DNA from: CAWCAW01 sp963714125
GTDB taxonomy: Bacteria > Actinomycetota > Acidimicrobiia > Acidimicrobiales > UBA8190
DNA length: 64,000 bases
Assembly: GCA_963714125.1 (NCBI GenBank)
Contig: OY970234.1
Location: 992,001 to 1,056,000 of the forward strand
Direction: 5' to 3'
The notes beneath the pieces are model-generated. The model was not told the origin of the DNA. It saw nothing but the letters and a program-made list of their open reading frames with translations, and searched no databases. Position 1 is the first letter of the stretch, and every line of letters begins with the position of its first letter. Made by a program: the position numbers and the translations under genes. This document shows, piece by piece, positions 37,101 to 43,200 of this stretch.

Positions 37101-40003
37101 GTTTCAGCGCCGGTGGCACGACCACGGTGACCGTCAGCGCCTATGACGCCAGTGGCAACCTGGCCACAAGTGCCACTGACTCCATTTACCTGTCGTCGTC
37201 GGCGGGGACCTTTAGCGGACTCGGGCCGGTGTCGCTGTCGGGTGGCACGGCCACCTTCACCATCTCGACGACGGCGGCCGGCAGCTATACGGTCTCGGCC
37301 AACGACGGATCGGTCATCTCAGCACCGTCCACCTCCTTTACGGTTGCACCCGGCACCACCAGTCAGCTGGTCGTGTCAACCCAGCCTCCGTCGAGTGCTG
37401 TGACCGGCACCACGATCACCGTGGCGTTCAGCGAAATCGACAGCTACGGCAACCTCGAGACCGGAGACAACGCCACGACGGTCACGTTGGCGCTCGGCGC
37501 CAACTCCGGGTCCTCGACCCTCACGTGCACCAACCCCGGGGGTACGACGGCCACAGTGTCGGGGGGCGTCGCCACCTTCACCTGTTCGCTGAACAACGTT
37601 GCCACCGGGTACACACTGCAGGCGACAAGCGGGATTGTGTCCCCGGTGACCACAAACTCGTTCACGATCACCGGCACCAGCAGTACGGGGGTCGCCGACA
37701 ACTCATCCACCATTGTCACCGGGGGCACCTTGGTCTTCACGGCCACCGTTACCTCGAGCGGCGGCAACCCGACGGGCACAGTGATTTGGGCTGTGACCGG
37801 CCCTGGCAGCGTCGCCGTGCCGTGCTCGTCGACCTCCGCTCTATCGGCAGGAACGGCGAGCTGCACCATCACCGGAGCATTGGCCGGCGCCTACTCGGCC
37901 ACCGCCACGTACGGCGGAAGCTCGAGCTACAGCGGATCTTCAGGCACTGACTCGAGTGCCGCGGTGGGCAAAGCGGGCTCGTCCACCGCAGTGGTGGACA
38001 ACTCTCATGCCATAACGGGTGGCGGAAACCTGGTATTCACCGCCACCGTCTCCGGTTCCAGCGTCACGCCGACGGGAGCCGTCGCCTGGACCATCACGGG
38101 TCCCGGAAATGTCGTGGTGCCGTGCTCGTCGACCACCGCACTAACGGGTGGGACCGCCACGTGCACCGTCACCGGCGCCGCGGGTGGCGCGTACTCGGCC
38201 ACCGCCGCCTACGGCGGAGATGCCAACTACACGGCGTCCTCCGGTTCTGACACGACCGCGCAGGTCACGGGCGGCATCATCACCCAAGGCGCGCCTCTGA
38301 CGGGCTCCACCACCAGTGCGGCCTCGACGAGCTTCACCGCCCAACTCGCCACGACGGGGCAAGCCGGGAATGTGACCTTCCACACCACCACGGTGGTGAC
38401 CGGGATCACGGTGAGCTCGACGGGTGCCGTCACCGTCACCCAAACGTTGGCGTCCGGCACGTACAAGGTGTCTGGCACTGACGCAGACATCTACGGCAAT
38501 AGCGGCACATGGAGCTTCACCCTGACGGTGAGCTATGCCACTACGACCACACTGACCTTGGTCAGCCCCGTTACGTACGGTGCTGAGGCTTCGACCCAGT
38601 TCCACGTCGCCGTCACCTCTGCCGGTGGGACCCCGACGGGTTCGGTGGCCGTCATGAACGGCGCCACCACGCTGTGCTCGGTCACCCTTTCGAGTGGAAG
38701 CGGCATCTGCACGTTGTCCGCCGCCCAACTGGCGGGAGGAACGTACTCGCTCACGGCCGTGTACACGCTGGGCTCGGTGACCTTCGTCACCTCGACGTCG
38801 ACGGCGCACAGCTTGGTCATAAACCCGGTCTCGACCACGACGACCTTCACGCTCTCGACGCCGGTTACCTACGGGTCCGAAGGTTCGGCCAACTTCAACG
38901 TCACGGTGACGTCGGCGGGTGGCACGCCGACGGGCACCGTGGACATCGAAAACGGCTCCACCACGCTGTGTGCGATCACCCTGTCGGGCGGCACGGGCCT
39001 CTGCACGTTGTCGGCTACCCAGCTGGGAGCGGGAACCTTCTCGATCGAGGCGCTCTACGTCGCCAACGCCGACTTCTCGTCTTCTTCGGTCTCACACAAC
39101 CTGGTGGTGAACGGTGCCGGCACCACAACCACGCTGAGCTTCACCACTCCGGTCAACTACGGGGCGGAGGGTTCGGCCGGCTTCTCGGTGACGGTGACCT
39201 CACCCGGCGGCACTCCGACGGGCACGGTGGCCATCGACAGCGGCTCCACCACGCTGTGCACGGTGACATTGTCGGGTGGTACCGGCTCGTGCTCTCCGGC
39301 GGCCAGCAAGCTGGCGCAAGGGACCTATTCGATTACTGCCGTGTTCACGCCGCCCAACAGCAACTTCGCCACCTCGACGTCGACGGCGCACAGCCTTGTG
39401 ATCAACCCGGCCCCCACCACGACCACGCTGAGTTTCACCAGCCCGGTCACGTACGGGTCTGAAGGCAAGGCTGCGTTCAGCGTGACGGTGACCTCGGGGG
39501 CAGGGACTCCGACGGGGACTGTCGCCATCGACAACGGCCCCACGACGCTGTGCACGGTCACTCTGTCGGGCGGAACAGGCACCTGCACCTTGACGGCCTC
39601 GCAACTGGCGCCGAATACCTACTCGATCACCGCAGTGTTCAGCCCCGCCAACGCCAACTTCGCCACGTCGCCCTCGACGGCCCAGAACTTGGTCGTCAAC
39701 AAAGCGGCCACGTCGACTACCCCGCAAGCGGTGACGGTGACAGGCAGCGGCGCCACGCGCACGGTGACGTTCAAGGCCACTCTCACGTCCTTGTCCACCG
39801 GGACCGGCATCTCGGGCCAGTCGATCACCTTCACGCTCAACACGACCGGAAGCCCTACATGTACGGCCACGACAAATAGCAACGGCGTTGCGACATGCAG
39901 TGTGACCATAAGCCTGGCGGCCTACAACGCAGCGACCAGCTACGGCACCTCTTACGCCGGCGGGGCTGACTATTTGTCGAGTACGTCGACCGAACCTGTC
40001 TGA
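25151..40003 (+). CDS. Giant secreted Ig/DUF11-repeat surface protein (4,950 aa)
   Basis: An N-terminal basic-hydrophobic signal peptide (about 1-36, ending ADAA) is followed almost wholly by beta-sandwich repeats. In order they are: an Ig-like domain; a domain with an acidic YDDDDDTLVG loop (about 145-310); three DUF11 repeats (about 312-720, TKSATP ... VTDSAPxGT); three Ig domain-3-type repeats (to about 1036); four to five Big/filamin-like repeats; and 13 repeats of about 115 residues with DVYTAGNGG (about 1667-3175). About nine varied Ig repeats follow, then two short Ig domains and four 97-residue repeats (about 4463-4855). The 13-repeat block mostly has one Cys pair per repeat. There is no C-terminal membrane helix, LPxTG/LAxTG motif or other anchor. 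GTG 25151 has GAGGAT about 6 bases upstream. The likely role is an adhesive or matrix fibre. Confidence 0.9.
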   Translation: MSNRVTIRRWRRIGLLLAAMALGAMSVPVLTTIADAATTTPTMVVDYQPAAPTPGQTVTFTAHVTGTGGTPTGTVNWNIYSSTGSQTCATSTLAGAAGTSTTTCTFATATASAEYFVSATYNGETGVYNSTTKGNYVSTGSGSTSGWTTSVPFNECPTVGYNTSCGILIVLNASGTATILANSAEGPYDDDDDTLVGILNDTGNAVPSVELSSTSENIFGFDADGACSDNTSDPEGAEFGPTWKVGNTSVPYAATGCAYGSYGYEGPNVSFSGIATNDDSGTVNFTDGGLANGGSQWFTLENSLSAASFTVGPDFTVTKSATPNSVAAGSSTDIVYTLAAHNIGGNGASATITDSAPSGTSLVANSATCNGAAGCTFSVNGSTVTWTLTNVGQGIADSLQFSVSANASDPTETIENTATWTGSGCATTGGCSTNTTATTVTNGAAFTVTKSATSTVVAGSATAIAYTISVENTGTSTSTSAVTVTDAAPSGTTYVSGSAACPAPIGSSTCSFSLSGSFITWTISSGVPSTTGGNTYVLAFSATANASDPEETITNNASWTGAGCSNGLGGCLASASTVVTNNSAFQVTKASSVPSVAPGGEFGYTISVSNTSTTAASTAPVTVTDSAPVGTTYVSGSAECSAAVGNSTCSASVSGSTITWTISSGVPGTNAGGSYSLTFSVTANANDPAETITNTATWSGPGCGDSGGCPAYAETSISSNTPSNVVTNSSAPSLGSQVTFTDTVTGPSGDPTPSGAVTWTVTGPTGALSCTNSGSAALAGSGNSATATCTITPSSAGTYSAQTAVAADSFYTASNSSADSFTVYAVSAPTNAVTYAPASPTLGQQVTFTDTLTGQTGETAPTGTVTWSVNTPTGSASCANSGSTALTGSGNVATATCVIDLPNEGNYSATATYSGDSNYSGNSSPPDSLSVAMATPTVVVTNSANPTLGSNVTLTVTVTGPDGSTTPTGTVTWTVNGPSGSISCPSGSISPGGTGSSATATCMISASAAGTYTASAAYSGDGNFNAASSSTDTFSPAGGATQLAVTSEPPSSSQAGSSFSLQVSEEDSAGNVVTTDSSTQVGLALLANPDSSNLTCTNSGGATATLSNGVATFTCWMNVAGTGYTLQATSGSLTSATTNPFNITAGTATQLVFTGEPPSSTTAGTAFSVTVQVEDAYGNPVSDSGVSVSLTTSPSTTISGTTTAATGSSGSVTFGGISIGAANTYNLLANGGGLGQGTSSQVTITVAGASQLILNPQPGASTAGSAVTGTPTVEVLDSSGNGVSGVTVTVAIASGPTGGALTSGSTTSVQTNSSGLAVFSNLVLDTAGTYTLTFASSGLASVTSNSFAVSAAAPSTVTISTQPTASTAGSPVNGPPAVTVKDVYGNVVSGATVTVAINSSPSGATFDPSATTTVTTGSNGVATFSNVILDTVGSYTLKFTTGLITSVATSSFAVAAAPASQFVITSTPVTGPTSTKATLAITVTLEDAFGNAINATATTTVNLSTTSSGGYFATTSGGSHSTTATIARNASSVTFYYGDTTAGSPTIQVSINSGAYQNGTQAETIFGTFTVSAPSTATAGTSFSVTLTAVSSTGATATGYSGTEAITFSGPASSPGGTAPTYPANVVFTNGVGTATITLYDAQAATLTATQGTAAGSASIAVAATTASKLAFTTQPVGGVTEGTAFATQPQVSVEDTYGNTVTGSSVSISLAVDVYTAGNGGTTQGTLSCPTSTTTVAAVSGVATFAGCEITGNAADGSYTFQASSSGLTITPASSAVTIVPGTATQLLFSTEPGGSVTEGTAFTQPKVTIEDANNNVVTTSTSAVTLQIDVYTAGNGGTTQGTLSCTTNPVTPTLGVATFTACKISGTAADGTYTFEATTTTPSLTSAASSSVSIVSGTATKLVFTIQPGGSVTEGTAFTQPQVSVEDANSNVVTGSSASITLAIDVYTAGNGGTTKGTLSCTTNPVAASSGVATFAGCEITGTAADGTYTFQASGTGLTITPASSTVTIVASTATKLAFTIQPGGSVAEGTAFTQPQVSVEDANGNVVTGSSASISLAVDVYTAGNGGTTQGTLSCPTSTTTVTAVSGVATFAGCEITGTAADGTYTFQASSSGLTITPASSTVTIVAGTATQLLFSTEPGGSVAEGTAFTQPQVTIEDANNNVVTTSSPAVTLHVDVYTAGNGGTTQGTLTCTTNPVTPTLGVATFAGCAISGTAAAGSYTFDATTTTPALTSAASSSVSIVAGTATKVVFTVQPGGSVTEGVAFTQPQVSVEDTNSNVVTGSSASISLAIDVYTAGNGGTTQGTLGCTTNPVTATSGVATFAGCAITGNAADGSYTFQASSSGLTITPASSAVAIVAGTATQLLFSTEPGGSVTEGTAFTQPKVTIEDANNNVVTTSTSAVTLHVDVYTAGNGGTTQGTLTCTTNPVTPTLGVATFAGCAISGTAAAGSYTLDATTATPSLTSAASSTVTIVAGTATQLLFSTEPGGSVAEGTAFTQPQVTIEDANNNVVTTSSPAVTLHVDVYTAGNGGTTQGTLTCTTNPVTPTLGVATFAGCAISGTAAAGSYTFDATTTTPALTSAASSSVSIVAGTATKVVFTVQPGGSVTEGVAFTQPQVSVEDTNSNVVTGSSASISLAIDVYTAGNGGTTQGTLGCTTNPVTATSGVATFAGCAITGNAADGSYTFQASSSGLTITPASSAVAIVAGTATQLLFSTEPGGSVTEGTAFTQPKVTIEDANNNVVTTSTSAVTLHVDVYTAGNGGTTQGTLTCTTNPVTPTLGVATFAGCAISGTAAAGSYTLDATTATPSLTSAASSTVTIVAGTATKLAFTVQPGGSVTEGAAFTQPQVSVEDSNGNVVTGSSASISLAIDVYTAGNGGTTKGTLSCPTSTTTVAAISGVATFAGCEITGNAADGTYTFQASGSGLTITPASSVVAIVAGTATQLLFSTEPGGSVTEGTAFTQPKVTIEDANNNVVTTSTSAVTLQIDVYTAGNGGTTQGTLTCTTNPATPTLGVATFAGCAISGSAAAGTYTLDATTTTPSLTSAASSTVTIVAGTATQLLFSVQPSGSVTEGTAFSQPQVTIEDANNNIVTTSTAAVTLHVDVYTAGNGGSTQGTLTCTTNPVTPTLGVATFAGCAISGTAAAGSYTFDATTTTPSLTSAASSSVSIVAGTATTVTITTEPGNFSAGGSTTVVATAKDANGNVATNGSGSVTLTQTSGPGATFTGFGATALSSGTATFTISTTTAGSYTITAHDGSINSVASTSFTVAPGVATAFTIATIANQTAGTSFPVTITAVDQYGNTATSYANSQVITFTGPLMSPNFTSPIYPATVSFSGGIGSATITLYDAVSTTLTASQGSLTGTSNSFSVAPLAANAFWFTPITPSTATAGTAFNLTMSAVDLYGNVATSFTGTKAFSISGGAASPSGALPSYPTSVSFVSGVGTATITLVQTGSLTLTLTATQSSITGTYALSVGSGVVSSLTISIPPAGFAVGGSTSVVVTAYDADGNVAITPSDGIALTSAGVFNGEGPVTLSNGTASFTISSTLAGTFTVTAHDGSIASAASNQFTVTPGPASSFAVTVVGSPTAGTPFNVTITALDVYGNTATSYSSSQTVTFSGPLSSPGGTPPNYTEPVSFSGGVGTASVTLDDAQATTITAGQGSLTGTSTSFTVAPGAVSSLTFAIEPTGFTAGNATTVSVTAYDAYGNLATNATSGVTLTPSSGTFTGTGPVALSGGTATFTISTTGVGPYTVTAQDGAVASTASNSFTVTPAAGQVLWVTEPGPSTAGSTITGPPTLVVQDQYGNPVSGVTVTLTLSTLSFASGTTSVVTGLNGRAVFSNLVIDAAGSYWITAQSPNFTSAPSSTFTVAPTTVSSLAITSQPNNFGAGGSTTVTVTAYDTYGNVATNVTDAITLTSSGSFTGLGPVALSGGTATFTISTTAVGNYTVTANDAAIASAPSNSFTVSPGGVKSLTITAEPSGFSAGGTTTVTVSAYDASGNLATSATDSIYLSSSAGTFSGLGPVSLSGGTATFTISTTAAGSYTVSANDGSVISAPSTSFTVAPGTTSQLVVSTQPPSSAVTGTTITVAFSEIDSYGNLETGDNATTVTLALGANSGSSTLTCTNPGGTTATVSGGVATFTCSLNNVATGYTLQATSGIVSPVTTNSFTITGTSSTGVADNSSTIVTGGTLVFTATVTSSGGNPTGTVIWAVTGPGSVAVPCSSTSALSAGTASCTITGALAGAYSATATYGGSSSYSGSSGTDSSAAVGKAGSSTAVVDNSHAITGGGNLVFTATVSGSSVTPTGAVAWTITGPGNVVVPCSSTTALTGGTATCTVTGAAGGAYSATAAYGGDANYTASSGSDTTAQVTGGIITQGAPLTGSTTSAASTSFTAQLATTGQAGNVTFHTTTVVTGITVSSTGAVTVTQTLASGTYKVSGTDADIYGNSGTWSFTLTVSYATTTTLTLVSPVTYGAEASTQFHVAVTSAGGTPTGSVAVMNGATTLCSVTLSSGSGICTLSAAQLAGGTYSLTAVYTLGSVTFVTSTSTAHSLVINPVSTTTTFTLSTPVTYGSEGSANFNVTVTSAGGTPTGTVDIENGSTTLCAITLSGGTGLCTLSATQLGAGTFSIEALYVANADFSSSSVSHNLVVNGAGTTTTLSFTTPVNYGAEGSAGFSVTVTSPGGTPTGTVAIDSGSTTLCTVTLSGGTGSCSPAASKLAQGTYSITAVFTPPNSNFATSTSTAHSLVINPAPTTTTLSFTSPVTYGSEGKAAFSVTVTSGAGTPTGTVAIDNGPTTLCTVTLSGGTGTCTLTASQLAPNTYSITAVFSPANANFATSPSTAQNLVVNKAATSTTPQAVTVTGSGATRTVTFKATLTSLSTGTGISGQSITFTLNTTGSPTCTATTNSNGVATCSVTISLAAYNAATSYGTSYAGGADYLSSTSTEPV
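30149..34675 (+). repeat. Thirteen tandem ~345-bp repeats in the giant surface gene
   Basis: Each unit encodes about 115 residues starting A(T/S)(Q/K)L and containing EGTAF, (T/S)xEDxNxNVVT, DVYTAGNGG(T/S)T, a TL(S/T/G)C and an F(A/T)(G/A)C. Two types alternate irregularly: type A (LLFSTEPGGS, TIEDANNN) and type B (FTxQPGGS, SVEDxNxN). The order is roughly B A B B A B A A B A B A A. Confidence 0.92.
31520..33632 (+). repeat. 1,041-bp near-perfect tandem duplication
   Basis: The stretch starting near 31520 recurs 1,041 bp downstream starting near 32561 (347 codons, three A-B-A repeats) with almost no base differences that I could find. Two open frames on other strands or frames (32131-32487 and 33172-33528) have identical translations, confirming DNA-level identity. 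One difference is G versus A at the unit junction (32560 region versus 33601). Confidence 0.92.
38540..39710 (+). repeat. Four ~291-bp tandem repeats near the 3' end of the giant gene
   Basis: Four units of about 97 residues begin TTTT(L/F), with PV(T/N)YG(A/S)E, GGTPTGTV or a close variant, TTLC and (G/S)xC. They are diverged in sequence, unlike the 1,041-bp duplication, and each keeps a Cys pair. Confidence 0.85.
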
Positions 40004-40253
40004 TCCCGGATTGCCCGAAAGTGCCTGAATCTCGGCCTTTCTGAAGGTGAGTGCGGGCCTCCGTCAGGGGATCGTGTTGGTCGAATGTTGATCCTCGATG
40101 GATCTAGAAGTGAGATCGAAACACCACGATGCGTGACATGCGTGGACCAGTCCACATGTTGGGTGACGTTCCGGTGGCCGAGCGGGGCCATCAGTCACGA
40201 AGTGCAGGTCCACAGCTCTTGATCGCGATACCTAGCAAATCTCTCCAAACGGC

Positions 40254-40258
40254 GGAGG
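40254..40258 (+). promoter_or_regulatory. Ribosome binding site of collagen-like gene 1
   Basis: GGAGG lies 6 bases before ATG 40265 within GGCGGAGGACT. The same 11-base context precedes the second collagen-like gene at 62905-62915, which supports both start choices. Confidence 0.8.
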
Positions 40259-40264
40259 ACTGAA

Positions 40265-43200
40265 ATGACGAAGCGGCAAAAAGAACGCAAGGGCGGGCGG
40301 TACACCCCGTCGAAGCGCAAGCTTGCGGTAGCGGCCATGGGGGCCACCGCATTGGCCGCATCGAGCGCACACATGGTTGGTATTGGCGCGTCTCCTTCCG
40401 CGACGCCGACAAAGTCGCCCAATGGGCAGCTGTCGCACGCCTCGTTGGTGGCATTCCCGGACCCGCCGGCCGGTCCTCAGGGCGCCACGGGCGCCCAAGG
40501 AGCCCGAGGCCCTCAAGGGTTTACAGGCGCACAAGGGCCGCAAGGACCGCAGGGGCCGCAAGGACTTGTCGGCAATCAAGGCCAGAACGGCAACAACGGC
40601 TCGAACGGCGCCCAGGGTGCAACGGGCACGAAGGGTGCCACGGGATCGGTTGGAGCGCAGGGTCTTACCGGTTCGCCGGGCGTGAGTGGCGCGCAGGGAT
40701 CGAGTGGCACCAAGGGTGCGACGGGTTCCACGGGCGCACAGGGTGTTACCGGCAGCCAGGGGTTGAGTGGCACACAGGGAGCCACCGGCCGGAGCGGGGC
40801 GCAAGGTTCCACTGGTTCGGCTGGCGCGAATGGCTCGACGGGTTCGTCCGGGGCGCAAGGTTCCACTGGTTCGGCGGGCGCCAACGGCTCGGCTGGAGCG
40901 CAGGGTTTGACCGGCGCCAACGGCTCGGCTGGTGCCAACGGATCGACCGGCGCCAACGGCTCGACTGGAGCGCAGGGTTCGACCGGCGCCAAAGGATCGA
41001 CTGGCGCCAACGGTTCGACCGGCGCCAACGGCTCGACTGGCGCCAACGGCTCGACTGGAGCGAACGGTTCGACCGGCGCCAACGGCTTGACTGGAGCGAA
41101 CGGTTCGACCGGCGCCAACGGTTCGACTGGTGCCAACGGTTCGACTGGTGCCAACGGTTCGACTGGTGCCGACGGCTCGACCGGCGCTGCTGGTTCGGCT
41201 GGCGCCCAGGGCGGCACCGGCTCGCAAGGTTCGATCGGCGCGCAGGGTCTCACGGGGGCTCAGGGTGCATCGGGTGCTCAGGGCGCGAGCGGAGCACCGG
41301 GCAGCCCGGGAGCCACCGGCACGGCGGGGGCGCCTGGATCCCCCGGTTCCGCGGGGTCCGCTGGCGCAGCAGGTGCGCAGGGTTCGACCGGGTCGCAGGG
41401 ATACTCCGGCACAGCCGGTACGGCGGGAGCCTCAGGCACCGCCGGTGCCCAGGGGGCCACTGGTTCATCGGGAGGTCAGGGAGCGTCCGGCTCGACCGGT
41501 GCGCAGGGTCTTACCGGCTCGGCCGGTACGCAAGGATCGAGCGGTGGAGCCGGTAGTCAGGGTTCCAGCGGAACCAAGGGCGCCCAAGGGTCGACGGGCG
41601 CGGTCGGTGCGCAAGGTCTGACTGGTGCCCAGGGGACGAAGGGCCCGCAGGGAGCCATCGGAGCCCAGGGTTACTCAGGTGTTGGAGGCAACCAAGGAGC
41701 GTCGGGCAACCAGGGCCAGAACGGCAATAACGGCCAGAACGGCGCGAATGGCACGACCGGTGCGCGTGGTGCCCAGGGCTTTACCGGGTCTCAGGGTTCG
41801 CAGGGCTACACAGGCACTCAGGGCTCAAGTGGGACGAACGGTTCGGCCGGCGCCAACGGCTCGACTGGAGCGAACGGTTCGGCCGGCGCCAACGGCTCGA
41901 CTGGAGCGAACGGCTCGACTGGGGCGAACGGTTCGACCGGCACGGCTGGTTCGACCGGCGCCAACGGCTCGACTGGAGCGAACGGTTCGACTGGAGCGAA
42001 CGGTTCGACTGGAGCGAACGGTTCGACCGGCGCTGCCGGCTCGGCGGGGGCTCAAGGCGGCACCGGCTCGGTCGGTGCCCAGGGCCTCACCGGTCCTCAA
42101 GGCCTCACCGGTTCCCAGGGCTACCAGGGCTACCAGGGCTCCATCGGCACGGCGGGTGCTAACGGCTCCACGGGCGCTGCCGGTTCGGTCGGCACGGCGG
42201 GTGCTAACGGCTCCACGGGCGCTGCCGGTTCGGCTGGCTCCCAGGGCCTCACCGGCTCGCAGGGCTACCAGGGCTACAACGGTGTCCAGGGCCTTACCGG
42301 CACGGCGGGTTCGGCCGGCGCCAACGGCTCAACGGGTGCGAACGGCGGAACCGGCGCGGCTGGAGCCACCGGAAACACCGGTGCCGGGGGTGCGACGGGA
42401 GCCGCTGGTGCCACGGGAGGCACCGGCTCGGTCGGCACGCAAGGTCTTACCGGCGCTCAGGGTTACACCGGTTCCCAGGGCCTTAGTGGCACGGCTGGTT
42501 CGGCCGGCGCCAACGGCTCAACGGGTGCGAACGGCGGAACCGGCGCGGCTGGGGCCACCGGAAACACCGGCGCCGGGGGTGCGACGGGTGCCGCGGGTGC
42601 GACGGGTGCCGCGGGTGCGACGGGTGGCGTCGGCGCCCAGGGTCTGACCGGCGCACAGGGCTACACCGGCGCACAGGGCTACACCGGGGCGCAAGGCGTG
42701 ACCGGGTCCCAGGGCTACCAGGGTTACCAGGGTTACAACGGAGCCCAAGGATCCACAGGTACGCAGGGCTACCAGGGTTACAACGGCGTCGACGGCAACA
42801 CCGGCGCTCAGGGCCACACCGGATCTGCAGGTGCTCAAGGAGGCGAAGGCCTCAACGGTCTCAACGGCATTAACGGAAGCAATGGCTCCGATGGAGCTCA
42901 GGGCTACACCGGTGCCGACGGCGCTGCTGGTTCGGCTGGAGCTCAGGGCGGCACCGGCTCGGTCGGGGCCCAGGGCCTCACCGGTCCTCAAGGCCTCACC
43001 GGCTCGCAGGGCTTCCAGGGCTACCAGGGCTACACCGGCACGGCGGGTGCTAACGGCTCGACCGGCGCTGCTGGTTCGGCTGGTGCCAACGGTTCGGCTG
43101 GCGCCAACGGTTCGGCTGGCACGGCGGGTTCGGCTGGTGCCAACGGTTCGACCGGCTCCACGGGTGCCCAGGGCCTCACGGGCTCGCAGGGCTACCAGGG

